From Agriterribacter humi (GTDB lineage: Bacteria > Bacteroidota > Bacteroidia > Chitinophagales > Chitinophagaceae): 64,000 bases of DNA. The position numbers and the translations under genes are program-made. Shown in pieces: positions 44,724-53,935 of the stretch (position 1 is its first letter; the number at the start of each line of letters is the position of its first letter). The DNA is taken from contig NZ_VOHQ01000003.1 in assembly GCF_009192765.1 (NCBI RefSeq), positions 310,001 through 374,000 of the forward strand. The letters run 5' to 3'. The notes beneath the pieces were generated by a model. That model ran no database searches. It saw nothing but the letters and a program-made list of their open reading frames with translations, and had not been told where the DNA came from.

Positions 44724-44765
44724 TGAGTAGTCAATAGTGAGTGGTGAGAGTCAGTGGTGAGTAGT

Positions 44766-44786
44766 GAATGGCTTATCGTTAGTATA
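44766..44786. repeat. Left copy of a recurring spacer motif
   Basis: GAATGGCTTATCGTTAGTATA; the same 21-mer with one change recurs at 47719-47739. Each copy is followed by AGCTGA-type micro-repeats and a GGTCAG...CTGACC hairpin. Confidence 0.65.
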
Positions 44787-44857
44787 CCTTAGCTGATTGC
44801 TGACGGCTGAAAGATGACTGCTCAGGTAGTGAATAGTGAGTAGTAAACTACAATAAG

Positions 44858-44898
44858 AAAGCGGTCAGTCTGCGTTTCATGCGCGGGCTGACCGCTTT
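44858..44898. terminator. Bidirectional hairpin terminator between the RND and outer-membrane genes
   Basis: AAAGCGGTCAG (44858-44868) pairs perfectly with CTGACCGCTTT (44888-44898) around a 19-base loop. A run TTTTCC follows on the plus strand and CTTTCTTATT on the minus. It lies between two convergent genes. A sister hairpin with the same GGTCAG/CTGACC core is at 47962-47993. Confidence 0.7.
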
Positions 44899-45054
44899 TC
44901 CATTTTTCGCTGCTCATGCGTAAGTTATGGGAGGATGGTATCGCCAACAATTGATATGCTGTTGATGATATATTGCCGAAAAAGACTTTTCTTTCCGACG
45001 GGGTCTTCACAGTCAGGCAACTGTGTGAAGAGTGAGACCCCGGCGCGAATTAGT

Positions 45055-47489
45055 TTATTCCCCGCTCCTTATACGGCTTTGTTCATCAGCCGATCCGCCG
45101 GTTCGCCTGCGTGCAGGAGCTATATTGTTTTTCCCGAATTTATAAGTAAATGAAATAACATATTGCCTGTTGTCTTTTCTCCGGTCATTAAGAATATCTA
45201 TATCAACATCCGCATAGCGTGAATACCCGCTGAAGTTTTGCGTACGGAATATATCCCGCACACCGATCTTAATGGTTCCGTTTTTCTTAAGGATTTGTTT
45301 TGCCAGTGCCATATTCATAGCACCCATATTCCCTCCTACCAGCAGTCCTTCTGAAATCCTGTTTGTGAACCAGCCGCTAAGCTCAGCCGTCCAGGTTTCG
45401 GCAAAAGAAAAACTGTTGGTCATATTGCCCATAAAGCCGGTAACATTTATTTGTATCAGGAAGTTTTCAGTACCATCATTATACAATCCTTTATAGGTAT
45501 TGCTAAAGAGATTCCCATAAATGTTCATGTTCCACCATTTTAATATTTGCTTGCTGGCAGTAACGGTTAAGCCCCACTGACGCATTTTACTAAAATTCTC
45601 CTTGGTTTGAAATATGGTTTTCTTATCTGTATTCTGTTTTAAAATTTCTGTAATAATATCATTGGTCTGCGTGTAATTTATAGTGGTAGTTAAAAACCTG
45701 TTGTAAGTGTAGCTTAATTCAATATTATTAGAGAATTGAGGTTGCAGGTATGGATTACCCTGCCCGTAAGTAAGAGAATCGAGAAAGAAAACAAAAGGAT
45801 TCAGATCATTATAATCCGGGCGCCTGATCCTGCGGCTGTAGCTCAAACCAAGCTGATTTTTATCGTTTATAGTATACTCCATCGCTGCGTTTGGAAACAG
45901 GCTTGTATAATTCCTGGTAAAGGCTGAATCTCCTTTTACCTGGGTGCCTTTTGCATTGGTGTTCTCCATGCGCAGACCGCCGGTCAGGTCCCATTTCTGT
46001 ATGTTCACACTAAGTATTGCATATGCTGCATTTACATTCTCTTTGTATATAAAATGATTGCTTCTTTCTTCATCAAAAAACCAACCGGTACTGGTATCTC
46101 TTTTATATACAACATCGTTATCTATATCAACAAAGCTGGTTTTAACACCTGTTTCAAGCTTCAGATCTTTACTGAACGGATGCACATAATCAACCTTGCC
46201 CGTATATATTTTCGTAATGGAAGGAAATAGTCCGTCAAGCAAAATGGTATTACCCCTTTTGGAGTTATCAGCATTAAAAATTTCTGTAGACAAAAAATTC
46301 TTTCCACTGCTTTTATAATAGCCGTAATCCAGGTCTGTTGAAATTTCCCATCCTGTAGAATCGAAGCTATGCTTGTAATTAAGATTTGTTGTTATATTGT
46401 TTGACTTATTGGAGTTGATGCATCGGATATAAAAGCGGAACTTACCTGGTGGTTTACATCTCTTAAATAAGATGTGCTCTGTTGCCAGTTCTTCCATGGA
46501 TTTATGTTGCCGTTGATAACAATACCGGCTACATCCTTCGCCGTAAAATAATAATCTGCGCCTAATTTAATATTGTGCCAGTTGCTTATATTGTGCCTGT
46601 TTGTTTTTTGATCTGATCGCCCTGAAAAAACCTCCTGTTTGTAGAAATTCCGGTTGATGGTTAGCACGCCTAATCCTTCCCATACGTCACCATTATAACC
46701 GCCAAAAACATTCACTTTTTTATTCCGGTAATTAAAGTTAGCGCCACCATTATATTTTGGATAAAATCCCTGTGCATAGTTAAAGTTCATATTGCCATTC
46801 AATCCCTTTATGGTTCCTTTTTTGGTTTTAATATTTATAATACCTGCTCCTCCTGCGGCATCATACTTTGCCGGTGGATTTGTCATAATTTCAATCTGAT
46901 CCAATATACCTGCCTGGAGGCTTTTCAAAAATGCTGCAAGATTCTGTCCGCTTAAATAGGTTTGCTTTCCGTCAATTAATATAGTTACACCACCTTTTCC
47001 TTTCAGGCTTATATTGCCATCACTGTCTACCGATACCCCGGGAGATTTCTCCAGGATCTCCAGCACATTTAGCCCTGCATTGGTTGGTGAAGCATCAACA
47101 TTTACAACAGTTTTACCGGCTTTTACCTGAACCGGTGGGCGTTTGGCCGTAACTGTTATATTTGATAAGACAGTATTGGCTTTGCTCATGGTTAGCGCAG
47201 GCACAATATAATCACCGCCATTTATATTAAATACCGGAGAAAAATTCGTAGTATAGCTAACCGCGGTAATTTTTACCAGGTATTGATTGCCGGCAACATT
47301 TCTAAATGTAAAGTTTCCTGATGCATCAGTTGCCGTGGATAATAACTGAGACGAATCTTTAGCAATCAACAAGGAAACGGTCGCTTTAGCAAGCGGTTTA
47401 TTATCTTCTCTATATACTTTACCCGTTATATTTTGAGCAGAAATATTTGTAGTAACCAGTAAGAATAAGGCGTAAAAAAAGTATTTCAT
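45055..47489 (-). pseudogene. Outer-membrane beta-barrel family protein (TonB-receptor-like), frameshifted
   Basis: Two overlapping frames on the minus strand together encode one protein of about 810 residues. The first (start 47489, MKYFFYALFLLVTTNISAQ) has a signal peptide, a carboxypeptidase-like regulatory domain (NITGKVYREDNKPLAKATV), a plug-like domain (ILEKSPGVSVDSDGNISLKGK) and the first barrel strands. It stops at 46392. The second frame continues from about 46425 (NSNKSNNITTNLNYKHSF) through the barrel to an Arg-rich end at 45055. A single-base shift between about 46395 and 46425 would restore one frame. The site is not a homopolymer, so a real mutation is likely, though a sequencing error is possible. 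Full-length members take part in outer-membrane uptake or assembly. Confidence 0.8.
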
Positions 47490-47718
47490 AAAACACATCC
47501 GGTTCAGCATAATCAGCAAAAATATTTTTGAAAAAAGCTGTAATAAACGGATTAGCGGTGAATGGTAGAAAAAGCCACTTCAACGGTTTTATTGACAGCA
47601 CATACAAACATGAACTGTTGTACGTTGTACACATGAAAATGTTACAAATTTTATAAACTTATCCTGGTGAGCTTTGGCTCAGGGATGTGAGAGAAGTGAA
47701 TTGTGAATTGTGAATAGT

Positions 47719-47739
47719 GAATGGCTTGTCGTTAGTATA
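47719..47739. repeat. Right copy of the recurring spacer motif
   Basis: This 21-mer differs from 44766-44786 at one position. With the hairpin at 47962-47993 it makes the second copy of a cassette that brackets the beta-barrel gene. Confidence 0.65.
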
Positions 47740-47961
47740 TATTGGCCGATTGATAGCTAATAGCTGATGTTGCAAAGAACCAAATTACAAAAAACAAGAA
47801 CCAAAGGAATCCCAAATCCAAAATCCGATGAAGGCTGTCAGCGATCGGCTTTCAGCCATGAGCAGGAGTTCATCCCATCGTTAGTAATTACCCACTGATA
47901 GCTGACTGCTGAAAGCTGACGGCTCAGGAGAAGCTGACTGCTCAGGGAGTAAAATAAAAAA

Positions 47962-47993
47962 CGGTCAGCCTGCGTTTGGTGCGTGGCTGACCG
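47962..47993 (-). terminator. Rho-independent terminator of the protease gene
   Basis: CGGTCAGCC (47962-47970) pairs with GGCTGACCG (47985-47993). On the minus strand the hairpin is followed by TTTTTTATTTTA, a proper U-run, about 30 bases after the protease stop codon. Confidence 0.8.
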
Positions 47994-48021
47994 CTTTGCT
48001 TTTTTTATTATAAGCGCATCA

Positions 48022-49173
48022 TCATGCGCCCATTGTATCGTCCTGTTTTTCTATTGTGGCTTTAAGTCTTTGTACCAAAGCATTGAATTCTTTTTGATCC
48101 AGCACACCGTCCCTGTCTTCAAAATGACGCACTAAGTAATATTTATCATCGTTACCATCGTTTCCGGTAAGCCACAATGCTTCTAAGTTCAGCGCGGGAA
48201 ACCTCAGCAGGCGAAGTTCATTGCCATCATCTGCGCTGCTTTCTACGCGCCTCAGTTGCTCTATTCCATTTTCGATATTATTCAAATATGCTTTATCCGT
48301 ACTTACCTGCAGTACTTCGGGCCGGCTTTCATTGGTAGACAGATCATAGATCGCTACGGGTTTTGCTGCATCAAGCTCAATAACACGTACACTTGATGGC
48401 TCCTTGGAGATGTTTATTTCTTTATCAATCTCCTTCAATGATACGGTAAAGACATGATGCGGCATGCTTAAGTCAAGCTGATCTAATTTCTTTTCTATAT
48501 TCAGCTCGGGCAATTGAATTTTAAGCAATGGCCTGATCATGGGAATGGGGATTAATAACTTTTCGTACAATGTCAGATCCAAAAACCGCATATAAGAATA
48601 TTTTTTGGTGATATAACTATGTGTCCAACTGCCGCTTCCCTGGTAATTATTAGAGAACTGGTCTACTGTTAATACACTCTTCCCGTAAATAGGATCATCA
48701 ATATGAAAATAATGTGTAAACCCTATCCGCGACACCCCATGAATAACCATAAAATGACCGCCTCCGCCGTTCCATCCTATACGTGTTCCCACTACCAGCC
48801 CTTTACCTATTTCTGCTTTTACCGCGTCCCATGTCATTGTTCCGCCGCTCATGGATACATAATTGTGTGTACAGTCGAGCGCCTTATCTAAATACCACGG
48901 CACATTACAACCCGATGGCGTGGGTGTATTGCAACAGGACAACCCCTGCTCATGGGAAGCAATTTTGCATTGCGACCAGGGATTTAAAAGTTTGGCATAA
49001 AAATGAGATACGCTGTCTGCCGTTGCTGCCCAGCACCAGTTCGACCTGAGCTGCGCCTCCATATTGAAATTAAGCACTTTGCTGTAATACAGCCATGTAA
49101 ATACATTTTGTTCCAGTTCGTATGGAACATCAATCCTTAAATTGTTGAGATTTTTAAAGTCCATAAAATACAT
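48022..49173 (-). CDS. Papain-like cysteine protease (C70-like) with a C-terminal extension
   Basis: A 383-residue protein without a signal peptide. Residues 35-190 are a papain-like domain of the kind seen in AvrRpt2/C70-type proteases: Q41 and C47 in QLRSNWCWAA, H140 in GGGGHFMVIHG and D159/D160 in FHIDDPIYG. A cysteine cluster (CC at 80-81, C89) follows the catalytic Cys. Residues 200-383 form an unrecognised domain that ends with an EF-hand-like loop (FEDRDGVLDQKE, 351-362) lacking the first Asp. The TIR-domain gene lies upstream on the same strand, 270 bases away. Targets are unknown; related enzymes cleave host or toxin-system proteins. Confidence 0.8.
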   Translation of the reverse strand: MYFMDFKNLNNLRIDVPYELEQNVFTWLYYSKVLNFNMEAQLRSNWCWAATADSVSHFYAKLLNPWSQCKIASHEQGLSCCNTPTPSGCNVPWYLDKALDCTHNYVSMSGGTMTWDAVKAEIGKGLVVGTRIGWNGGGGHFMVIHGVSRIGFTHYFHIDDPIYGKSVLTVDQFSNNYQGSGSWTHSYITKKYSYMRFLDLTLYEKLLIPIPMIRPLLKIQLPELNIEKKLDQLDLSMPHHVFTVSLKEIDKEINISKEPSSVRVIELDAAKPVAIYDLSTNESRPEVLQVSTDKAYLNNIENGIEQLRRVESSADDGNELRLLRFPALNLEALWLTGNDGNDDKYYLVRHFEDRDGVLDQKEFNALVQRLKATIEKQDDTMGA

Positions 49174-49443
49174 TGTTAATGGTTATTAAAACAATCGGGC
49201 TTCTTTGCAGCATATACTGCATTATATACATCCTGCAGGCGAAATGTTACCCGGTGCTGTGTCAGGCAAATGATGGTTGTATGTAATCGTGAAAGAAGAA
49301 AGATGGAAGGGAGTGAACAGGCAATTGTGAATTCTTTCAACCTCTCACTTCTCACATTTGACACAGCACCAATGTATGTTTATTATAAATGACGCATTTT
49401 GCGCCACGAATGCCCGGATCCATATTTGTACCTGCCCCGGTAG
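49174..49443. other. Spacer between the TIR and protease genes, with a 12-bp inverted repeat
   Basis: GGTGCTGTGTCA (49253-49264) and its exact complement (49359-49370) enclose about 95 bases that include a CTCTCACTTCTCAC micro-repeat. It may be a small mobile remnant. The spacer leaves open whether the two genes share a transcript. Confidence 0.45.
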
Positions 49444-50481
49444 CTATTGTTTTGTCCAGTAAAAGTCTTCGGTATAAGAAGCTCCGTTGGCTGTAACTAC
49501 AAATTTGCCATTTAAGGTATAGCTGTTTTTCCTGACCGTGCCGGAGCCGGATATTACACCAACATTATACAATTGAACTTTGAAATTCATTTTATCTCCT
49601 TCCACAGTTCCAACTCCCTCACCGGTAGTGATCCCTGCAACTGTAACGCTTTTTAATTGCAGCGTGCTGCCTGTTTGTTCAATGTACATGGTATATTGAT
49701 TGGTAGCATCGTACCATGCGCCTCCTACATTCACGGGAATAGCAGAAGGGTTTTTTTCTCTTACAGGGTCAGTATCCTTATCAGCAAAATCGGATGGGGT
49801 GCTGCTGCCATCATTACCGGTTACCTTACCGGTATCAGGCTTAATTGTATTTACCGTAATATCCTCCTGTGCAGGCTTATTGTTACGGGTTGATTCAAAC
49901 AGTAAAGCCGCGATAGCCAATACCGCTAAAGCAAAAAGTCCGTAGATAATCCATTTGCCTGCACCGGAGCTTTGTTCAGGAAGGGCTGTATCCGGTTTTT
50001 TAGGGGTAAATCCAATCTTTTGTAAGAAATTAATCAATTGCTCCGTGTCATAGCTCCAGCGTTTATTGCTTATCTCATAGGTTTGCCGGTTAAGCAAAGG
50101 GTACAAAGACTCCGGTAAATCTTCCGTTGCGGGAAGAGATGCTCCACGCACTAAAACGGGAATAACCCGTATATCTCTTTTTAAAGCGGTTTCCAGTTCA
50201 ATTCTTACCCAGTCTTCGGGTTGCTTAATGCGGGGATTGCCTTTCTTGTCGGTTCCTGCCCAGTCAGTACCGATAATGGCAAAAAGCACATCACAGGATT
50301 CAAGAGATTTTGTAATCGCCTGCCTGAAGTCAACACCGGGCTCAAGCTTTTCGATATCCATAAATATCTGGTCCTCGTAAAAAGCCTGCTTCAAAGCGTC
50401 CACAAGCCGCCCGGTATCTGCCGCGGTATCCTGAACACGGTAGCTGATGAATATCTTTTTTCGTTGGGGATGAGTGGGCAA
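49444..50481 (-). CDS. Membrane-anchored TIR-domain protein with a beta-rich outer domain
   Basis: A 345-residue protein. Residues 8-155 are a TIR domain: KKIFISYRVQD (8-18), FMDIEKLEPGVDF, VLFAIIGTDW, and W91-VRI-E95, where E95 is the candidate NAD+-cleaving glutamate. A transmembrane helix spans about 177-195, followed by a disordered Asp/Thr/Lys linker. Residues 250-345 (GGAWYDATNQYTMYIEQTGS...) look like a small lipocalin-like beta barrel that would face the periplasm. Only a TTG at 50479-50481 is available as start codon before the first TIR strand, which is unusual. The layout suggests a receptor that signals inward by TIR activity. Confidence 0.8.
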   Translation of the reverse strand: MPTHPQRKKIFISYRVQDTAADTGRLVDALKQAFYEDQIFMDIEKLEPGVDFRQAITKSLESCDVLFAIIGTDWAGTDKKGNPRIKQPEDWVRIELETALKRDIRVIPVLVRGASLPATEDLPESLYPLLNRQTYEISNKRWSYDTEQLINFLQKIGFTPKKPDTALPEQSSGAGKWIIYGLFALAVLAIAALLFESTRNNKPAQEDITVNTIKPDTGKVTGNDGSSTPSDFADKDTDPVREKNPSAIPVNVGGAWYDATNQYTMYIEQTGSTLQLKSVTVAGITTGEGVGTVEGDKMNFKVQLYNVGVISGSGTVRKNSYTLNGKFVVTANGASYTEDFYWTKQ

Positions 50482-51455
50482 GCGTATTCTTTTTAATAAT
50501 TTGATAATAAAGAAACCCCGGTTTTTACACAGTCAGGCAGGTTGGTTATTAAAGGAATGGAATGTAAATTGATAGCTAATTTACACAGTAGTGTTGAACA
50601 TTTTCAAATTTTATTCAGGAGAAGTTGTTCAAAGGATTGAGCAGGATTTACCGGTGCAAGTGGCCTGTGCATAGAAAGTGCCGGTGGAAGCAATTAAGAA
50701 TTTTGATGATGCGGTGGCAATATTCAGCATTCAGAATAACTGCGAAGGATCTAATGCGAATGTATCTGAGTGATGCACTCCGGTCAATACGCGTGTTATT
50801 TTCTTCCGGCCAAAGGCTGCAGGCTGCAAAAGAAACCAGGAGGGTCAATAGGTCTGAATATACAATTTACAATACAATCTGTTTATACAATGTTTCCTCG
50901 CTGAAGATATAGAATTTTACATCAGCGTATCAATAGCATCGTCCGGCACTCATCAAAGCGGCATTGCTCAAAAGCAAATCCATTTACATCTCAACCAATC
51001 GAATCCATGAAAAAAGGCTTAGTAATAAGATGACTTCATGTTTGTATTAGAGTTGAATCAGGGTTGTGATGATCTAAAAGGAAATTATCTCTTAAATGGA
51101 ACCACAGAATTGATTTGCCTGAAAGTTTGCCTGCGGCATTTGCTTATAAGATGGTGGTAGATTCTCTAAATATGAAAACGAATATTGTAAACAGCATATC
51201 TATGAATTTTGATTTTTGCAGCGGCTATGCACCGGATTGTATTTTTAAAGCATATTGCCCCTGCCTGAAAATATGGAATGAGTAGGAAGATGATGATATA
51301 GATATTGACTTAAAAAATGATGAATTACAGTTTTGACTTCTTGTTTATAACTGACATCACCGCTACTGACATTAAATTATTACTACAGTCATTTTTAAAA
51401 GTGTATTCTCAAACCAACATTTTTGTCCTAATTGTGTCATTTACAAACGACATTT
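50482..51455. other. Decayed, gene-poor stretch
   Basis: About 970 bases with no intact gene. Short coding-like pieces remain on the plus strand, for example AIKNFDDAVAIFSIQNNCE around 50690-50750 and LPESLPAAFAYKMVVDSLN around 51110-51170, each closed by nearby stops. They look like remnants of more than one gene. None could be assigned to a family. Confidence 0.5.
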
Positions 51456-51580
51456 ATGGATATTTTGTATGAAAATCACAATAATCTGATGAGTCAGGTC
51501 AGCGATTCATTTTTCCGCTACCTGATGGATACTATTGAATGGAACCAGCGTATGCTTGCCATGACACGGGAGAGAATGTG
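51456..51580 (+). pseudogene. N-terminal remnant of an AAA ATPase (DUF4143-type)
   Basis: MDILYENHNNLMSQVSDSFF followed by RYLMDTIEWNQRML resembles the conserved N-terminus of DUF4143-type AAA ATPases, where a Walker A loop (GxRGxGKTT) should come a few residues later. Here the frame runs instead into unrelated sequence overlapping the 3' end of the SDR gene, so all but about 40 codons has been deleted. The assignment is from pattern memory. Confidence 0.4.
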
Positions 51581-51613
51581 GAGAACAAAATTGCTACTGC
51601 TGCCGATGCCTTC

Positions 51614-52432
51614 TTACAGGAACAAGTCGGTATACAATTTAGCCCCGGGTAGCACGCTGTATTTTTCAAGATCCGTTATGCCTGCCTGTGCCAATACATC
51701 CTCATCAATAAAAAAATTGCCCGTGCAAGTTTCCGCAGGGCGGGATAAGATATAATAAACCGCATCGGCGATTATTTCAGGAGTACGGCTCATTTTTACT
51801 AGTGCATCTCCACCCAGTAAGTTTTGTACGGCGGCGGTAGCAATGGTGGTCCGGGGCCAAAGTGCGTTAACGCCGATCTTATCCTTTTTTAATTCTTCAG
51901 CCAGCCCCATCGCAATCATGCTCATATTGTATTTACTAAGTGTGTAGGCAAGGTGATTGCCAAACCATTTAGGCTGCATGTTAAGCGGGGGTGATAAATT
52001 CAGGATATGGGGATTATTGCCTTTTCGCAAATGCGGTATACAGGCTTTGCTTACGAAAAAAGTACCTCTTACATTAATGTCATGCATGAGGTCGAAACGT
52101 TTGGGATCTGTTTTTTCCGTGGGTGTAAGCGATATGGCCGAAGCGTTGTTAATAAGAACGTCTATACCACCAAATACTTCGATGGTTTTGTTTACGGCAT
52201 TGTCTATCTGTTCTTCAAACCGGATATCGCATTGAACAGGCAGGGCCTGACCGCCAGCTTCTACGATTTCTTTTGCCACAGAAAAGATCGTTCCGCCAAG
52301 CTTTGGATTCTCTTCTACCGATTTGGCGGCAATAACTACCTGCGCCCCTTCTTTAGCCAACCGTAAGGCAATTGCTTTGCCAATGCCCCTGCTGCCTCCG
52401 GTAATAAAAACTATTTTTCCATTGAATGACAT
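51614..52432 (-). CDS. Short-chain dehydrogenase/reductase (HSDL2-like)
   Basis: A 272-residue SDR oxidoreductase. The cofactor motif is TGGSRGIG (11-18), NNAS is near 95-98, and the catalytic residues are S147, Y163 and K167 (YTLSK). WPRTTIATAAVQNL and the PAETCTGNFFIDEDVL ending resemble the hydroxysteroid-dehydrogenase-like 2 group, which acts on lipid substrates. It appears monocistronic. Confidence 0.88.
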   Translation of the reverse strand: MSFNGKIVFITGGSRGIGKAIALRLAKEGAQVVIAAKSVEENPKLGGTIFSVAKEIVEAGGQALPVQCDIRFEEQIDNAVNKTIEVFGGIDVLINNASAISLTPTEKTDPKRFDLMHDINVRGTFFVSKACIPHLRKGNNPHILNLSPPLNMQPKWFGNHLAYTLSKYNMSMIAMGLAEELKKDKIGVNALWPRTTIATAAVQNLLGGDALVKMSRTPEIIADAVYYILSRPAETCTGNFFIDEDVLAQAGITDLEKYSVLPGAKLYTDLFL

Positions 52433-52636
52433 ATCTTTTTATTTTAAGTGTAAGCTAAAAGAATTTTACTGAAGTTCGAATAGTAATTTATTAGCGTTGC
52501 CCGCTTAATATGGTATTGATGGAATCGCCGGGAGCGATAGTATATCTGTGCAGGGCGAGGAGGCCTTGCACAGCGAAATGCAATTCAGGGCAGACCCTGT
52601 TTCTTCTTCCTGTTCAATTCAGTAAAATTTAGCAAC

Positions 52637-53680
52637 CTATTTGACAAGTATTAATACATTACTTCTATTATCCAATATCCATTTGCTAAACTTATTAAGT
52701 AAACTTCTGCCGAGAATTGTTTTTTTTGCTTTATCACTAACTGCTATAACAATGTTTTTCAGGTGGTATTTTCCAATGCGCACATCGTCAACAATGTATT
52801 TCCGGCAGGTATCCACAGAACCATTTGCCATTTCATATTCACCAACACCCAGATAATTGTCTTGTCGAAGAATATTTTCCATTTTAAATTCTTCTTCCAT
52901 CTCTTTGGTTATCAACAAATCACTTGCACCTGTATCCAACAGCCAAAATAAAACAGTACTTCCCATTTTAATTCTTGCATAAGCCATGCCGTTAAAACTC
53001 AAAATATTTATTGTATCCGATTGCGGGCCATCAATGTCTTTTTGGGCGTTCTCATTCCATTGATTGTTGGCAACCGTGCTGTCTTCAAAAGGATTCCCGC
53101 ATTTGTACATCATTTCATAATACAATAAAGAATTTGGATTATGAATCTGCTGATATTCTGCATCACTCAGCTTCTTTCTTTTTATTAATTCAAACTGGCA
53201 ATAACAAAATTCTTTTACCTTTTGCGGATCAAGGGTTTTATTCGTGCTTTTTTGTAACGACGAGATGCATTCAGCTATATTTTCTTTCTGAAAACTTTCA
53301 ATAGACATTAATATTGACCTGCCCGAATTTTTAAAGCAACTATCAATCTGCTCCTTAATAGTCGCATCTTTATTAATCAGCGCTTCAAAGTCAATCATTC
53401 TTCCTTTCGTATTTTCTTTATATTCTTTATTGGTGAAACGTTTATCAACCTTATTCAAATAACATTCACATATCTCTACCGCAACTTTATCAGTTCTATC
53501 TTTTTTAAAACTTTTGAGACAGTTGATCAACATTGATTTACGGGCTATCACAGGTCTGCCTTCTTTAGACCGGATATAATCAGCCGATATTTGGGCGCAG
53601 ATTGTATAAGCATGAGCAAGACAAAAGAAAAGCAATATACTTTTAAAAAATCCTCCCTTTGAAATGAACGGCTTCAGCAT
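52637..53680 (-). CDS. Retropepsin-like aspartyl protease with an unknown N-terminal region
   Basis: A 347-residue exported protein (signal peptide GFFKSILLFFCLAHAYTICA). The C-terminal 110 residues form a retropepsin-like domain with the active-site motif WLLDTGASDLLI (D249) and the closing KKTILGRSLLNKF, so it would work as a dimer. Residues 40-215 contain about six cysteines in a repeated pattern (CxCYL, CFKNS, CISS, CYCQF, CGNPF) and were not recognised; they may be a disulfide-bonded pro- or targeting domain. The start is the ATG before LKPFISKGG; an earlier ATG nine codons upstream is less likely. Confidence 0.75.
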   Translation of the reverse strand: MLKPFISKGGFFKSILLFFCLAHAYTICAQISADYIRSKEGRPVIARKSMLINCLKSFKKDRTDKVAVEICECYLNKVDKRFTNKEYKENTKGRMIDFEALINKDATIKEQIDSCFKNSGRSILMSIESFQKENIAECISSLQKSTNKTLDPQKVKEFCYCQFELIKRKKLSDAEYQQIHNPNSLLYYEMMYKCGNPFEDSTVANNQWNENAQKDIDGPQSDTINILSFNGMAYARIKMGSTVLFWLLDTGASDLLITKEMEEEFKMENILRQDNYLGVGEYEMANGSVDTCRKYIVDDVRIGKYHLKNIVIAVSDKAKKTILGRSLLNKFSKWILDNRSNVLILVK

Positions 53681-53760
53681 TGTAACCCATACTTTAGTTA
53701 TGAACATTTTAGACTATTGTCCTCAATTTATATAAAAAATACATCAATGCTAAATGAGCT

Positions 53761-53880
53761 TAATGCGTAGGGGCATCCTAAATTTTCGCAGCATATTTTT
53801 ACCTCACCCTTTAATCCCCTCTCCACCTTTGGTGGCGAAGGGAAAATGGAACGAAAATTTGGGATGCGCCCTAATGCGTA
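53761..53880. mobile_element. MITE-like element with terminal inverted repeats and 9-bp target duplication
   Basis: A 102-bp element (53770-53871) is flanked by identical 9-bp direct repeats TAATGCGTA (53761-53769 and 53872-53880). Its ends are imperfect inverted repeats: GGGGCATCCTAAATTTTCG on the left against the complement of 53852-53871 on the right, with one mismatch and one indel. The interior has no gene and includes a TCACCCTTTAATCCCCTCTC tract. This is the classic form of a non-autonomous element moved by a transposase encoded elsewhere. Confidence 0.7.
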
Positions 53881-53935
53881 CTATCATTTCATCAACTACA
53901 AATATTTAAACTTTCTCTTTTGAGTGTCAATTGCG

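Larger units (their letters stand above)
47490..48021. other. Repeat-rich spacer between the beta-barrel and protease genes
   Basis: No gene. From right to left it holds a terminator hairpin, several AGCTGACTGCTGAAAGCTGA-like units, a GGCT...AGCC hairpin near 47830-47860, the GAATGGCTTGTCGTTAGTATA motif and GTGAATTGTGAATAGTGAATG repeats. The 47600-47650 part next to the beta-barrel start is AT-rich with GTTGTAC repeats and probably contains its promoter. Confidence 0.55.

Noticed and set aside
50625-50912. 95-codon open frame on the plus strand in the decayed stretch
   Set aside because: No domain, unusual composition (Arg/Cys-rich), and coding-like remnants are in another frame.
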